Below the pieces are notes generated by a model. It was not told the DNA's origin. It saw only the letters and a program-made list of their open reading frames with translations, and ran no database searches. Positions 37,097 through 46,321 of a DNA stretch of 64,000 nt are shown here, in pieces. Made by a program: the position numbers and the translations under genes. The stretch spans positions 3,581,501 to 3,645,500 of the forward strand of contig NZ_CP108109.1 of the NCBI RefSeq assembly GCF_036199905.1, read 5' to 3'. Positions within the stretch are counted from its first letter, which is position 1. Each line of letters begins with the position of its first letter. The DNA comes from Streptomyces sp. NBC_00223. GTDB lineage: Bacteria; Actinomycetota; Actinomycetes; Streptomycetales; Streptomycetaceae.

Positions 37097-37127
37097 ATGA
37101 CCCTCGCACACGATAGGCGAGGGTCAT
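37097..37127. promoter_or_regulatory. 11-bp palindrome, putative GntR operator
   Basis: ATGACCCTCGC and GCGAGGGTCAT are perfect arms around a 9-base AT-containing spacer. It is 163 bases upstream of gntR and 134 bases upstream of the divergent kinase gene. It could control both. Confidence 0.6.
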
Positions 37128-37260
37128 ACGGATATGCGCGAGGGTGTTCGCAGGTTCGTCGTTTCGCCGCCATGGCGGACCGACCCTGACCGGCCGGCGT
37201 TCGGACCCCTATTCTTCGGCCTAAGGGTCTGCGGGGGCCCGGCGAGCCGGAGAAGGGGGC

Positions 37261-39015
37261 GTGGGTGCCGTGGACGATCTGCGACCTGATGACCCGCGGT
37301 GGATCGGCGCGTACCGCCTGCTGGGACGCCTGGGGGCTGGCGGAATGGGCCGGGTCTATCTGGCGCGCTCCGACCGCGGCCGTACGGTCGCCGTGAAGCT
37401 GGTCCGCGCGGAACTCGCCGCCCAGGAGGAGTTCCGCATCCGGTTCCGGCGCGAGGTGCAGGCCGCCCGGCGGGTCGGCGGGCAGTGGACGGCGCCGGTG
37501 CTCGACGCGGACACCGAGGCCGAGATCCCCTGGGTCGCGACGGGTTATGTCGCGGGCCCCTCGTTGCAGCGGGTCGTCGCCAAGGAGTACGGACCGCTGC
37601 CGGAGAGCACGGTTCGCGTCCTGGCGTCGGGGCTCACCCACGCGCTGGCCGACATCCACGCGGCGGGTCTGGTCCACCGCGACCTCAAGCCGTCCAATGT
37701 GATGATCACCATCGACGGTCCCCGGGTCATCGACTTCGGGATTGCCCGCGCCCTGGAGACGGTCGCCGACGGTTCGCTCACCTTCACCGGTGCGATGGTC
37801 GGATCACCGGCTTTCATGTCACCCGAGCAGGTGAGGGGCGACCGCGTCACCCCGGCCTGCGACATCTTCTGTCTGGGCTCGGTGCTCGCCTACGCGGCCA
37901 CCGGGCTGCAACCCTTCGGCGCGGCCACCAGCGGGGTGCACGCGCAGATGTTCCGCATCACGCAGGAGTCACCGGACCTGGACGCCGTACCGGACGGGCT
38001 GCGCGAGCTGGTGGCCGCCTGCCTGGCGAAGGAGCCCGAGGCACGGCCGTCGCTCGCGCGGGTACGGGCGCTGCTGGGCGAGGTCGGCGGTACGGGGGCC
38101 GGCGGGGCCGGCGGCGAGTTGTGGCTGCCGGGCGCGATAGTGGCACAGCTCGGGCGGCAGGCGGTACGGCTGCTGGAACTCGAGGCGGAGGCGCCCACCG
38201 CGCCGCGTCCTGCCGACCCCGGGCCCGATCCCAGCCCTGATCCCGGTCCCGGTCCCGCTCCTGGGCCGCCGCCGAGCGAGGTCGTGCCCAGGGCGCTGCC
38301 GCCGTCCGCGTACTCCCCCGCCTATGTGTCGTCGTCCTCACCGCGGCTCGGTCCCGGGCCGGGGCCTGGTCCTGGGCCGAGCCCGTACGCACCGCCCGGC
38401 CCGGGTCCGAATCCCTACGCGCTGCCGCCCGCGGCACCCCCGCAGCCGCCCGTCCGGCGCGGCGGGCGCGGGGTGCTGATCGCCGCCATCGTGCTGGTCG
38501 CGGTGGTCGCGGGCGGGACGACGGTGTTCGTGGCCCTGCGCAAGGGTGGGGACACGGACGCGGGGCCGACCCCGACGGCGCCCACGCGTCCGACCGGCCG
38601 GCCGACGGACGCCGCGACGGACGACCCCAAGCCGACCGGCGACCCCGAGCCGACCGCCACCGCCACCGGTGACATGGACCTCAACAACGCCGATGTGCCG
38701 CGCGCCATGATCGGCACCTGGCGGACGGTGTTCACCACCGACCAGGGCGCCAACACGCGGACCCTGATGATCCACGGGGACGGTTCGGTGGAGTTGAAGG
38801 GCGACAGCCCGACGTACACCTGCTCCTGGGGGATGCAGGTCACCTCGGCCGGGCCGCCGGTCGCGCTCAGCCCCTCGGAGGTCACCAGCGGCGAGCCGGC
38901 CGGCTCGTGCTCGCCCGGCGACGCCACCACCCTGACCCTGGTCGACCCCGCCCATCTGCGGCGCGACAACATCGACCCGGGCAAGTCCCCGTTGACGTAC
39001 GAGAAGGTCGGCTGA
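37261..39015 (+). CDS. membrane-anchored serine/threonine protein kinase (PknB-like)
   Basis: A 584-residue kinase. Glycine loop LGAGGMGRVYLAR is at about residue 25, VAVKLV supplies the lysine, and HRDLKPSNVMI has the catalytic Asp near residue 141. DFGIARA is at about 158, followed by SPEQV. A Pro/Gly-rich linker (residues 310-400) precedes one membrane helix (GVLIAAIVLVAVVAGGTTVF, about 404-425). The extracellular C-terminal domain of about 130 residues contains two Cys and carries no PASTA repeats, so its ligand is unknown. GTG 37261 has GAGAAGGGGGC upstream. Confidence 0.93.
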   Translation: MGAVDDLRPDDPRWIGAYRLLGRLGAGGMGRVYLARSDRGRTVAVKLVRAELAAQEEFRIRFRREVQAARRVGGQWTAPVLDADTEAEIPWVATGYVAGPSLQRVVAKEYGPLPESTVRVLASGLTHALADIHAAGLVHRDLKPSNVMITIDGPRVIDFGIARALETVADGSLTFTGAMVGSPAFMSPEQVRGDRVTPACDIFCLGSVLAYAATGLQPFGAATSGVHAQMFRITQESPDLDAVPDGLRELVAACLAKEPEARPSLARVRALLGEVGGTGAGGAGGELWLPGAIVAQLGRQAVRLLELEAEAPTAPRPADPGPDPSPDPGPGPAPGPPPSEVVPRALPPSAYSPAYVSSSSPRLGPGPGPGPGPSPYAPPGPGPNPYALPPAAPPQPPVRRGGRGVLIAAIVLVAVVAGGTTVFVALRKGGDTDAGPTPTAPTRPTGRPTDAATDDPKPTGDPEPTATATGDMDLNNADVPRAMIGTWRTVFTTDQGANTRTLMIHGDGSVELKGDSPTYTCSWGMQVTSAGPPVALSPSEVTSGEPAGSCSPGDATTLTLVDPAHLRRDNIDPGKSPLTYEKVG

Positions 39016-39048
39016 TCCGGCTCACGGGTCGGCCGACAGGGCCGACGG

Positions 39049-39082
39049 GTAAGCCCCGCCCTCCAGGGAGAGCGGGGCTTAC
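39049..39082. terminator. bidirectional terminator between the kinase gene and purA
   Basis: Perfect arms GTAAGCCCCGC/GCGGGGCTTAC with a 12-base loop, between convergent genes. Confidence 0.85.
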
Positions 39083-39114
39083 CTCAGCGCCTTTGTGCTC
39101 AGCGGGAGCTTCCC

Positions 39115-40398
39115 TCAGATGAACGAGTTGATCTCGATCGTCTCGGTCCGTCCGGGTCCGACACCGATCGCCGAGATCGGCGCCCCCGACATCTCCTCCA
39201 GCGCCTTGACGTAGCTCTGCGCGTTCTTCGGCAGGTCGGCGAAGGTCTTCGCCTTGGTGATGTCCTCCGACCAGCCGGGCAGGTACTCGTAGACCGGCTT
39301 GGCGTGGTGGAAGTCCGTCTGGCTGTACGGCAGTTCGTCGACGCGGCGGCCGTCGATCTCATAGGCGACACAGACCGGGATCTGCTCCCAGCCGGTGAGG
39401 ATGTCCAGCTTGGTGAGGAAGAAGTCGGTCAGGCCGTTCACCCGGGTGGCGTAACGGGCGATCACCGCGTCGAACCAGCCGCAGCGCCGGTTGCGCCCGG
39501 TGGTGACCCCGAACTCGTGGCCGATCGTACGGAGCTTCTCCCCGTCCTCGTCGAAGAGTTCGGTGGGGAACGGTCCGGAGCCCACACGCGTTGTGTACGC
39601 CTTGAGGATGCCGATCACCCGGGTGATCTTGGTGGGGCCGACACCGCTGCCGGTGCAGGCGCCGCCGGACGTCGGGTTGGACGAGGTGACGAAGGGGTAA
39701 GTGCCGTGGTCGACGTCGAGGAGCGTGCCCTGCCCGCCCTCCATGAGCACGACCTTGCCCTCGTCCAGGGCGTTGTTGAGGATCAGCGTGGTGTCCGCCA
39801 CATAACCCTTGAGCCGGTCCGCGTAACCGAGGTATTCCTCGACGACCTGCTCGGTGGTGATGGCCCGCCGGTTGAAGATCTTGACCAGGATCTGGTTCTT
39901 GTCCTGGAGCGCCGCCTCGACCTTCTGCTGGAGGATCGATTCGTCGAAGAGGTCCTGGACCCGGATGCCGACCCGGTTGATCTTGTCGGCGTAGGCCGGG
40001 CCGATGCCGCGCCCGGTGGTACCGATCTTCCGGTTGCCCAGGAAGCGTTCGGACACCTTGTCGAGGGTCTGGTGGTAAGGCGTGATCAGATGGGCGTTGC
40101 CGCTGATCAGCAGCTTGGATGTGTCGACGCCGCGCTCGTCGAGTCCGCTCAGCTCGGAGAGCAGGACCGCCGGGTCGACGACGACACCGTTTCCGATGAC
40201 CGGGACACATCCCGGTGACAGGATTCCGGAGGGGAGGAGATGCAGTGCGTACTTCTGGTCGCCGACGACCACCGTGTGGCCGGCGTTGTTGCCACCCTGG
40301 TAACGCACCACATAGTCCACGGAGCCACCGAGCAGGTCGGTGGCCTTCCCCTTGCCCTCGTCACCCCACTGAGCACCGAGCAGCACAAGTGCGGGCAC
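39115..40398 (-). CDS. purA: adenylosuccinate synthetase
   Basis: A 427-residue GTP-dependent ligase converting IMP and aspartate to adenylosuccinate, the first step to AMP. Motifs: [14 protein letters not shown] (P-loop-like), [39 protein letters not shown] and [12 protein letters not shown] 40398 has GGAAGGGG upstream. It is divergent from the lipid-kinase-like gene. Confidence 0.97.
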   Translation of the reverse strand: MPALVLLGAQWGDEGKGKATDLLGGSVDYVVRYQGGNNAGHTVVVGDQKYALHLLPSGILSPGCVPVIGNGVVVDPAVLLSELSGLDERGVDTSKLLISGNAHLITPYHQTLDKVSERFLGNRKIGTTGRGIGPAYADKINRVGIRVQDLFDESILQQKVEAALQDKNQILVKIFNRRAITTEQVVEEYLGYADRLKGYVADTTLILNNALDEGKVVLMEGGQGTLLDVDHGTYPFVTSSNPTSGGACTGSGVGPTKITRVIGILKAYTTRVGSGPFPTELFDEDGEKLRTIGHEFGVTTGRNRRCGWFDAVIARYATRVNGLTDFFLTKLDILTGWEQIPVCVAYEIDGRRVDELPYSQTDFHHAKPVYEYLPGWSEDITKAKTFADLPKNAQSYVKALEEMSGAPISAIGVGPGRTETIEINSFI

Positions 40399-40470
40399 AG
40401 GCGTACACCCCTTCCGGGCGGGGCATGTCCAACGTGCAGAGAGCCGTCGAACCTGCCCCGGAATAGACGA

Positions 40471-40498
40471 AGCCCCTGACGCAAAGGCGCAAGGGGCT
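40471..40498. promoter_or_regulatory. hairpin in the purA/lipid-kinase divergent region
   Basis: AGCCCCT (40471-40477) and AGGGGCT (40492-40498) can pair. The stem would lie in the 5' leader of the plus-strand gene, 35 bases before its start. Possible leader structure; no known riboswitch recognised. Confidence 0.35.
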
Positions 40499-40532
40499 CT
40501 TGCACCGAGATTTTACCTGAGGAAGGACCAAG

Positions 40533-41384
40533 GTGTCGGCCGAGCCTTCTGGGCATCCTCCCGCAGACTCCGTCCGGGGGTATCCCCTGCTCGTGGTCAT
40601 CGACCCCGTGGCTCGCGCCACCGACGGCGAATCCGTACGGATCGCCAGGGATGTGCTGTGCGCGGGCGCGGTTTCCGTGAAGATCGCCCTCCCGGAATCC
40701 GCGGAGGAGGCGGAGCGGGCACTGGCCCACCGGGGCCGGCGGCACCCCGTGGTCCTCGGCGACGACGCGGCGCTGCTGCGTACGGTCCGGGCCCTGCACC
40801 GGGACCGTACGCTGCACGACTCGCCCGTCTCCCTGGTGCCGATCGGGCCGCGTTCCTCCCTCGCCCACGCGCTCGGGGTGCCGGACCAGGTGCCCGCGGC
40901 CGCGCGGGCCGTGCTGGACGGCTTCGAACGCGAACTGGACCTGCTGGTCGACGAGAGCGGCGGCATCGTGCTGGGCGCGCTCAGCATCCCCTGCGGCGCG
41001 CCCTCCTCGCAGACCGCCGCGCACTGGTGGACGCCGGTCGAGAAGACCGCCCGCTCCCTGGTCCGCACCCTGACCTCGCCGATCCCGGTCAACGGCAACG
41101 CGCCGCCCCGCCTCCAGCGGCTGCGGGTGGAGGCCGACGGGGTGCTGCTCGCCGACCTGGACCAGCCGGTGCAGGAGGTGTCGGTACGGACGGCGCCGAC
41201 CGGTTTCGCGGAGGTGTTCGTACGGCGCAGCCCGGGCGCGGACCAGGTACGGGCCCGGGCGCGGACGATCACGGTCTCGGGGCGCGACTTCCGCTACCGG
41301 GCCGACTCGGCGATCACCGGCCCGGTCCGTACGCGGACGTGGACGGTGGAGCCGTCGGCCTGGCGGCTGACGGTGCCGAGGTAG
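40533..41384 (+). CDS. diacylglycerol/lipid-kinase-like catalytic-domain protein
   Basis: A 283-residue protein with the DAGK-type alpha/beta fold: LLVVIDPVARATDGESVRIA, then VVLGDDAALLRTVRALH and SLVPIGPRSSLAHALGV, in which the usual GGDGT and GT-N-D-hAR motifs are degenerate. The C-terminal beta sandwich is present. Loss of the glycine-rich GGDGT motif makes lipid-kinase activity doubtful. GTG 40533 has GGAAGGA upstream. Confidence 0.6.
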   Translation: MSAEPSGHPPADSVRGYPLLVVIDPVARATDGESVRIARDVLCAGAVSVKIALPESAEEAERALAHRGRRHPVVLGDDAALLRTVRALHRDRTLHDSPVSLVPIGPRSSLAHALGVPDQVPAAARAVLDGFERELDLLVDESGGIVLGALSIPCGAPSSQTAAHWWTPVEKTARSLVRTLTSPIPVNGNAPPRLQRLRVEADGVLLADLDQPVQEVSVRTAPTGFAEVFVRRSPGADQVRARARTITVSGRDFRYRADSAITGPVRTRTWTVEPSAWRLTVPR

Positions 41385-41456
41385 CCGGGGGCGGGGCCGA
41401 GGTAGCCGGGGCGGGGCCGCGACGTATCGGGTGCCCGGCCCACCGGCCGGCCGGCC

Positions 41457-42728
41457 TCACCAGGTGACCAGCAGCTCCTCCACCCCGCGGATCACGTACC
41501 CCGGCCGCCACTTCGGCTCCTCGACCAGCCGCAGGCCGGGCGCGTCGCGCAGGAACGTACGGAAGGACGAGGTCAGTTCGAGGCGGGCCAGCGGGGCGCC
41601 CAGGCAGAAGTGGATGCCGGCGCCGAAGGTGAGGTGGCGGTTGCCGTCGGCGGGCCGGGTGACGTCGAAGCGGTCGGGGTCCTCGAAGCGCGCCGGGTCG
41701 CGGTTGGCCGAGCCGAAGAGCAGGGCGATCTCGGAGCCGCGCGGGATGACCGTCCCGCCGATCTCGATGTCGTCGAGCACCCAGCGTTCGAACATCTGTA
41801 GCGGCGTGTCGTAGCGCAGCATCTCCTCGACGCCGTCCCGCAGCGCGTCCGGCGTGTCCGTGTCGTAGAGGCGCTGGAGCTGGTCGGGGTGGTGGAAGAG
41901 GGTGAGCCAGCCGACGGTCGTGGTGTTCACGGTCGCCTCGTGGCCGGCGTTGAGCAGCAGCACACAGGTGGAGATCATCTCCTGCTCGCTGAGCTTGTCG
42001 CCCTCGTCCTGGGCGGCGATCAGCGCGCTGATCAGGTCCTCGCCGGGGTCGGTACGGCGGGCCGCGATCAGCTCGCGCAGATAGGCGGAGAACTCCAGAC
42101 TCGCGGTGACCGCCAGGCGCGCGGCCTCCTCGGTCGGATTCAGCTCGAACATCCCGGTGATCCCCTGCGACCAGGGCCGCAGCAGCGGCCGGTCGGCGGG
42201 CGGCACCCCGAGCATCTCGGCGATCACGGCGACCGGCAGCGGTTCCGCGACCCGGGCCAGCAGATCGCCGCCGCCGTCGGCGCGGAAGGCGGTGACGAGT
42301 TCGGCGGCGAGCCGTTCCACCGTCGGCGCCAGGCGCTCGACCATGCGCGGGGTGAACGCCTTCGACACCAGGCGGCGAATACGCGTGTGCGCGGGTGCCT
42401 CCAGGTCCAGCAGCCCGTTGCCGTTCAGCGTGGTGAACGGCTCGTGCTCCGGCGGCGGCGCCTGGCGGCCGAACTCCTCGTGCGTGAAGCGGTGCAGATA
42501 CGTCCGGCCCAGCCGGCGGTCCCGCAACAGGGCGCTCACGTCGTCGTGGTGCGGGATCAGCCACTGGTCGGTCGGGGCGAAGTAGTGCGCCCGTCCGGCG
42601 GCGCGCAGCTCGTCGTAGGCGGGGTAGGGATCGGCGACGAAGGAGGGCGACCAGGGATCGAAGGCGGTGTTCGTCGCGCTCGTCGGGCCGGGGGTGTGCG
42701 ATGCGTTCATGGCGTTCTCGGCGTTCAT
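41457..42728 (-). CDS. cytochrome P450
   Basis: A 423-residue bacterial P450. The I-helix oxygen-activation motif is LLNAGHEATVN, the K-helix ExxR is in VEEMLRYD, and the haem-binding loop FGAGIHFCLGAPLAR has the Cys ligand near residue 375. The substrate is unknown; the size and AGHEAT motif are common in CYP107-like enzymes. Its ATG overlaps the upstream metallo-hydrolase stop (ATGA), so it is the last gene of a Nudix-MBL-P450 operon. No ferredoxin gene adjoins it. Confidence 0.95.
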   Translation of the reverse strand: MNAENAMNASHTPGPTSATNTAFDPWSPSFVADPYPAYDELRAAGRAHYFAPTDQWLIPHHDDVSALLRDRRLGRTYLHRFTHEEFGRQAPPPEHEPFTTLNGNGLLDLEAPAHTRIRRLVSKAFTPRMVERLAPTVERLAAELVTAFRADGGGDLLARVAEPLPVAVIAEMLGVPPADRPLLRPWSQGITGMFELNPTEEAARLAVTASLEFSAYLRELIAARRTDPGEDLISALIAAQDEGDKLSEQEMISTCVLLLNAGHEATVNTTTVGWLTLFHHPDQLQRLYDTDTPDALRDGVEEMLRYDTPLQMFERWVLDDIEIGGTVIPRGSEIALLFGSANRDPARFEDPDRFDVTRPADGNRHLTFGAGIHFCLGAPLARLELTSSFRTFLRDAPGLRLVEEPKWRPGYVIRGVEELLVTW

Positions 42729-43558
42729 GGCAGTTCGATCAATCCGTGTTCACGCAGGTAGTCGAGCTGGGCGAGGACCGAGAGCTCGGCCGCGGGCCAC
42801 AGCGTACGGTCCACGTCCGCGTAGACGTGGGCGACGACGTCGGGGGCGGTGCGCAGGCCGGACTCGACAGCGGTCTCGACCTGGGCGAGGCGGTGGGCGC
42901 GGTGGGCGAGATAGAACTCGACGGCGCTGCGGGCGTCGTCGAGCACCGGGCCGTGCCCCGGCAGGACGGTGTCCACGCCGCCCTCCACGGTCAGGGCCCG
43001 GAGCCGCCGCAGCGAGTCCAGATAGTCGCCGAGCCGGCCGTCGGGGTGCGCGACCATGGTGGTGCCGCGGCCCAGCACGGTGTCACCGGTCAGCACGGCG
43101 CGGTCGGCCGGCAGATGGAAGGACAGCGAGTCCGAGGTGTGCCCGGGGGTGCCCACCACCCGCAGCTCCAGACCGCCGGTGGTCACGGTGTCGCCCTCGG
43201 CCAGCCCCTCCGACCCGAGCCGCAGCGCCGGGTCCAGGGCCCGTACGGGCGTACGGGTCAGCTCGGCGAACCGGACCGCGCCCTCCGCGTGGTCCGGGTG
43301 GCCGTGGGTGAGCAGGGTCAGCGCGATCCGCTTGCCCGCGCGCTCGGCGGTGGCGACGACGTTCGTGAGATGGGCCTCGTCCAGCGGGCCCGGGTCGATG
43401 ACCACCGCGAGCGGGGAGTCCGGCTCGGCCACGATCCAGGTGTTGGTGCCGTCGAGGGTCATCGGCGAGGGGTTCGGGGCGAGCACGCACAGGGCGCGGG
43501 CGGTGGCCTGCCCGCCGATCACGGCCTGCGGGCGGCCCGGCGGTGTCGCGGCGGTCAT
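42725..43558 (-). CDS. MBL-fold metallo-hydrolase (LACTB2/GloB-like)
   Basis: A 277-residue metallo-beta-lactamase-fold protein. Metal motif LTHGHPDHAEGA has H-x-H-x-D-H, then TPGHTSDSLSF, LTGDTVLG and VLPGHGPVLDD. LACTB2-like members act on thioesters or RNA; the substrate is not set by the sequence. It overlaps the Nudix gene stop in ATGA. Confidence 0.92.
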   Translation of the reverse strand: MTAATPPGRPQAVIGGQATARALCVLAPNPSPMTLDGTNTWIVAEPDSPLAVVIDPGPLDEAHLTNVVATAERAGKRIALTLLTHGHPDHAEGAVRFAELTRTPVRALDPALRLGSEGLAEGDTVTTGGLELRVVGTPGHTSDSLSFHLPADRAVLTGDTVLGRGTTMVAHPDGRLGDYLDSLRRLRALTVEGGVDTVLPGHGPVLDDARSAVEFYLAHRAHRLAQVETAVESGLRTAPDVVAHVYADVDRTLWPAAELSVLAQLDYLREHGLIELP

Positions 43559-44406
43559 CGGGCCTCCTGGTGTCCCGGCCAGCTCAGGACGACCTGGCCC
43601 GCGTCGTCCAGCGCGGCCTTGGCCATCACCGGGGTCAGGTCGCGGCCCGCGGTCGCGGCCAGTGCGGCGGCGGCGGAGTCGTACGGCAGCAGGTCGCGCA
43701 GGGTGGTGATGGTCGGCGGCAGCATCGTCATCGTGCCGAGGGCGTACGCCTCGACGACTTCGGCGGGACGCATCCACACCGTGCGGTCGGCTTCGCCGGA
43801 GACGTCGCGGGTGCGCTGTCCCGTGGGGAGCACGGCGAGGAAGAACCAGGTGTCGTAGCGGCGCTCCTCGAACTCCGGAGTGATCCAGCGGGCCCACGGG
43901 CCGAGCAGGTCGGAGCGCAGGACGAGGGCGCGGCGGGCGAGGAAGTCGGCGAAGGCCAGCTTGTGGCCGGCGAGGGCGGCGCGGTCCGCCTCCCAGTCGT
44001 CGCCGGTGATGTCGGCGACGACGGTCGTGGCGTCGGGCCCGGCGAGCAGCACGCCCGACTCCTCGAACGTCTCGCGTACGGCCGCGCACACGACGGCCTG
44101 CGCCTGGGCGGGCGGTACGCCGAGTGCCGCGGACCACGCGTCGAGGGACGGGCCGGCCCACCGTACGGGCTGCTCGTCGCGGGGGTCCACGCCGCCGCCC
44201 GGATACGCGTAGGCGCCGGCCGCGAAGGGCATGGAGGCGGAGCGGCGCAGCAGATGTACGGCCGGGCCCGCGGCCGCGGGGGTGTCCCGCAGCAGCAGTA
44301 CGGTGGCCGCTGCCCTTGGCGCGACGGGGCTGAGTTCGCCCCGGGCCAGCGCCTGGAGCCGTTCGGCCCAGGTCGCGAGGGGTCCCGATCCATTCGTCGA
44401 GGTCAT
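43555..44406 (-). CDS. Nudix hydrolase, NUDT19-like
   Basis: A 283-residue Nudix protein with an insertion inside the Nudix box: YPGGGVDPRDEQ, then after about 30 residues AAVRETFEESGVLLAG, the NUDT19/CoA-diphosphatase arrangement. PTGQRTRDVSGEADRTVWM and a helical C-terminus follow. It likely hydrolyses a CoA or nucleotide derivative. First gene of the three-gene operon; the repeat array lies directly upstream. Confidence 0.92.
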   Translation of the reverse strand: MTSTNGSGPLATWAERLQALARGELSPVAPRAAATVLLLRDTPAAAGPAVHLLRRSASMPFAAGAYAYPGGGVDPRDEQPVRWAGPSLDAWSAALGVPPAQAQAVVCAAVRETFEESGVLLAGPDATTVVADITGDDWEADRAALAGHKLAFADFLARRALVLRSDLLGPWARWITPEFEERRYDTWFFLAVLPTGQRTRDVSGEADRTVWMRPAEVVEAYALGTMTMLPPTITTLRDLLPYDSAAAALAATAGRDLTPVMAKAALDDAGQVVLSWPGHQEAR

Positions 44407-44489
44407 GGCCGAAGGCTACGTGGCCGCGCCCGCCAATACGAGGGCCTCCCCGGCCTGGGCGAGGTACGGCGGCGCGCCGCCCCACGACC

Positions 44490-45530
44490 CGCCGCGGCGG
44501 CGGAAATCGGGGCTGCGCCCCGGGCGCACGACGGACGGCTACCGCCGTGGGCCCCCCGGGCCCCGCCCCTGCGGCCGGCTCGGCACCGCCGGACCCCGCC
44601 ATCCCGCGTCCCGCCGTCGCGGCGGATTTGGGGCTACGCCCCCGGGGCGAATGACAGCGGGCTGCCCGCCCAACGTCCCCGCCGTCCCGACGGCTGCCGG
44701 GGACATTTGCCCCACGGGCAGTTCGGCACCGCCGCACCACAACATCCCGCGTCCCGCCGCCGCGGCGGGATGTTGGGGCTCCGCCCCAGCCGGATGACAG
44801 CGGGCGGCCCGCCCAACATCCCCGCCATCCCGACGGCTGCCGGGGCAACCCGCCCTGCGGGCAGCTCGGCACCGCCGAACCACAACGTCCAGCGTCCCAC
44901 CGCTGCGGCGGGGTGTTGGGGCTCCGCCCCAGCCGGATGACAGCGGGCGGCCCGCCCAACATCCCCGCCATCCCGACGGCTGCCGGGGACATCCGCCCCA
45001 CGGGCAGTTCGGCACCGCCGCACCACAACATCCCGCGTCCCACCGTCGCGGCGGGGTGTTGGGGCTCCGCCCCAGCCGGATGACAGCGGGCGGCCCGCCC
45101 AACATCCCCGCCATCCCGACGGCTGCCGGGGGCCCCGCCCTGCGGGCAGCTCGGCACCGCCGAACCACAACGTCCAGCGTCCCACCGCTGCGGCGGGGTG
45201 TTGGGGCTGCGCCCCAGCCGGATGACAGCGGGCGGCCCGCCCAACGTCCCCGCCGTCCCAGCGGCTGCCGGGGGCCCCGCCCTGCGGGCAGCTCGGCACC
45301 GCCGGGACACGCCGTCCCGCGTCCCGCCGTCGCGGCGGAAATCGGGGGTCCGGCCTAAGCCGAAGCACACGGCCCGCCCGGCGGGCAGCTCGGCACCGCC
45401 GGGACACGCCATCTCGCGTCCCACCGCCGCAGCGGGATGTTGGGGCTCCGCCCCAGCCGGATGACAGCGGGCCGCCCGCCCAACATCCCCGCCGTCCCAG
45501 CGGCTGCCGGGGCAACCCGCCCTGCGGGCG
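44490..45530. repeat. tandem array of about seven 142-143-bp repeats
   Basis: The anchor CGGCACCGCC recurs at 44581, 44724, 44867, 45010, 45152, 45294 and 45391, spaced 143, 143, 143, 142, 142 and 97. Each unit contains a self-complementary segment around the rRNA-like box GCGGCGGGGTGTTGGGGC and GGGGCTCCGCCCC. Alternate units are more alike (GAACCACAACGTCCAGC against GCACCACAACATCCCGC), so the array has a dimeric higher order. Unit length is not a multiple of 3, which argues against coding. It fills the gap between RidA's 3' end and the Nudix promoter side. Confidence 0.9.
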
Positions 45531-45576
45531 GCGGGGCGGGCGGGTTTGATTTCCTCGGCCGGCCCCGCAGGGGGTC

Positions 45577-46044
45577 TTACGGGGTCAGTTCGACCTGGAG
45601 TTCGACTTCTACCGGGGCGTCCAGGGGGAGGACGGCGACGCCGACGGCGCTGCGGGCGTGGACGCCCTTTTCGCCCAGCACCTCGCCGAGGAGTTCACTC
45701 GCGCCGTTGACGACGGCCGGCTGGCCCGTGAAGCCCGGGTCGGAGGCCACGAAGCCGACGACCTTGACGACCCGCGCGATCCGGTCCAGATCGCCGACGA
45801 CGGACTTCACCGCGGCGAGCGCGTTGAGCGCGCAGATCCGCGCCAGCTCCTTCGCCCGCTCCGGGTCGACCTCCGCCCCGACCTTGCCCGTCTCGGCCAG
45901 CTTCCCGTCGACGATGGGCAGCTGCCCCGACGTGTACACGTACGCCCCGGACCGTACGGCCGGCTGGTACGCGGCCAGCGGCGGCACCACCTCGGGCAGC
46001 GTCAGCCCGAGTTCGGCCAGCCGCGACTCGACCGTACCGCTCAT
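45577..46044 (-). CDS. RidA (YjgF/YER057c/UK114) family protein
   Basis: A 155-residue Rid-family protein: VRSGAYVYTSGQLPIVDGKL, then ALNALAAVKSVVGDLDRIARVVKVVGFVA and VGVAVLPLDAPVEVELQV. The catalytic Arg of RidA proper is not obvious in this subclass, so imine deaminase activity is uncertain. Its ATG overlaps the upstream DUF4177 stop in ATGA. Confidence 0.9.
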   Translation of the reverse strand: MSGTVESRLAELGLTLPEVVPPLAAYQPAVRSGAYVYTSGQLPIVDGKLAETGKVGAEVDPERAKELARICALNALAAVKSVVGDLDRIARVVKVVGFVASDPGFTGQPAVVNGASELLGEVLGEKGVHARSAVGVAVLPLDAPVEVELQVELTP

Positions 46045-46205
46045 GCCTGCTTCTCCCGCTTGAGGTACGCCACCAGCTGCTCGGCGTTGCCCGGACCCGG
46101 GACGACCTGGACGAGCTCCCAGCCGTCCTCCCCCCAGGTGTCGAGGATCTGCTTGGTCGCGTGCACGAGCAGCGGCACCGTCACGTATTCCCACTTCTTC
46201 GCCAT
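46041..46205 (-). CDS. DUF4177-type small protein
   Basis: A 54-residue protein MAKKWEYVTVPLLVHATKQI followed by GEDGWELVQVVPG, the DUF4177 signature. It is coupled to RidA by a 4-base overlap. Conserved at this place beside the ArsA pair in other streptomycetes, as I recall. Function unknown. Confidence 0.85.
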   Translation of the reverse strand: MAKKWEYVTVPLLVHATKQILDTWGEDGWELVQVVPGPGNAEQLVAYLKREKQA

Positions 46206-46321
46206 ACGGCGACTTTAGTGCCTCGCCGACGCCCTCCACCCCGGTCCGGCCCCGCCGCCCGCGCACCCCAACCGGGCGGCCACCCGAGTGGCCGGGCCGC
46301 CTAGTGGTTAGGCTCGCAAGG

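Noticed and set aside
42725..45424. 899-codon minus-strand frame through the repeat array into the MBL gene
   Set aside because: The N-terminal part is the repeat array read as protein and the middle is a shifted reading of the Nudix gene; the real MBL start is ATG 43558.
44490..45530. Possible CRISPR array
   Set aside because: Units are 142-143 bases and similar along their whole length, with no short repeat/unique spacer alternation and no cas genes nearby.
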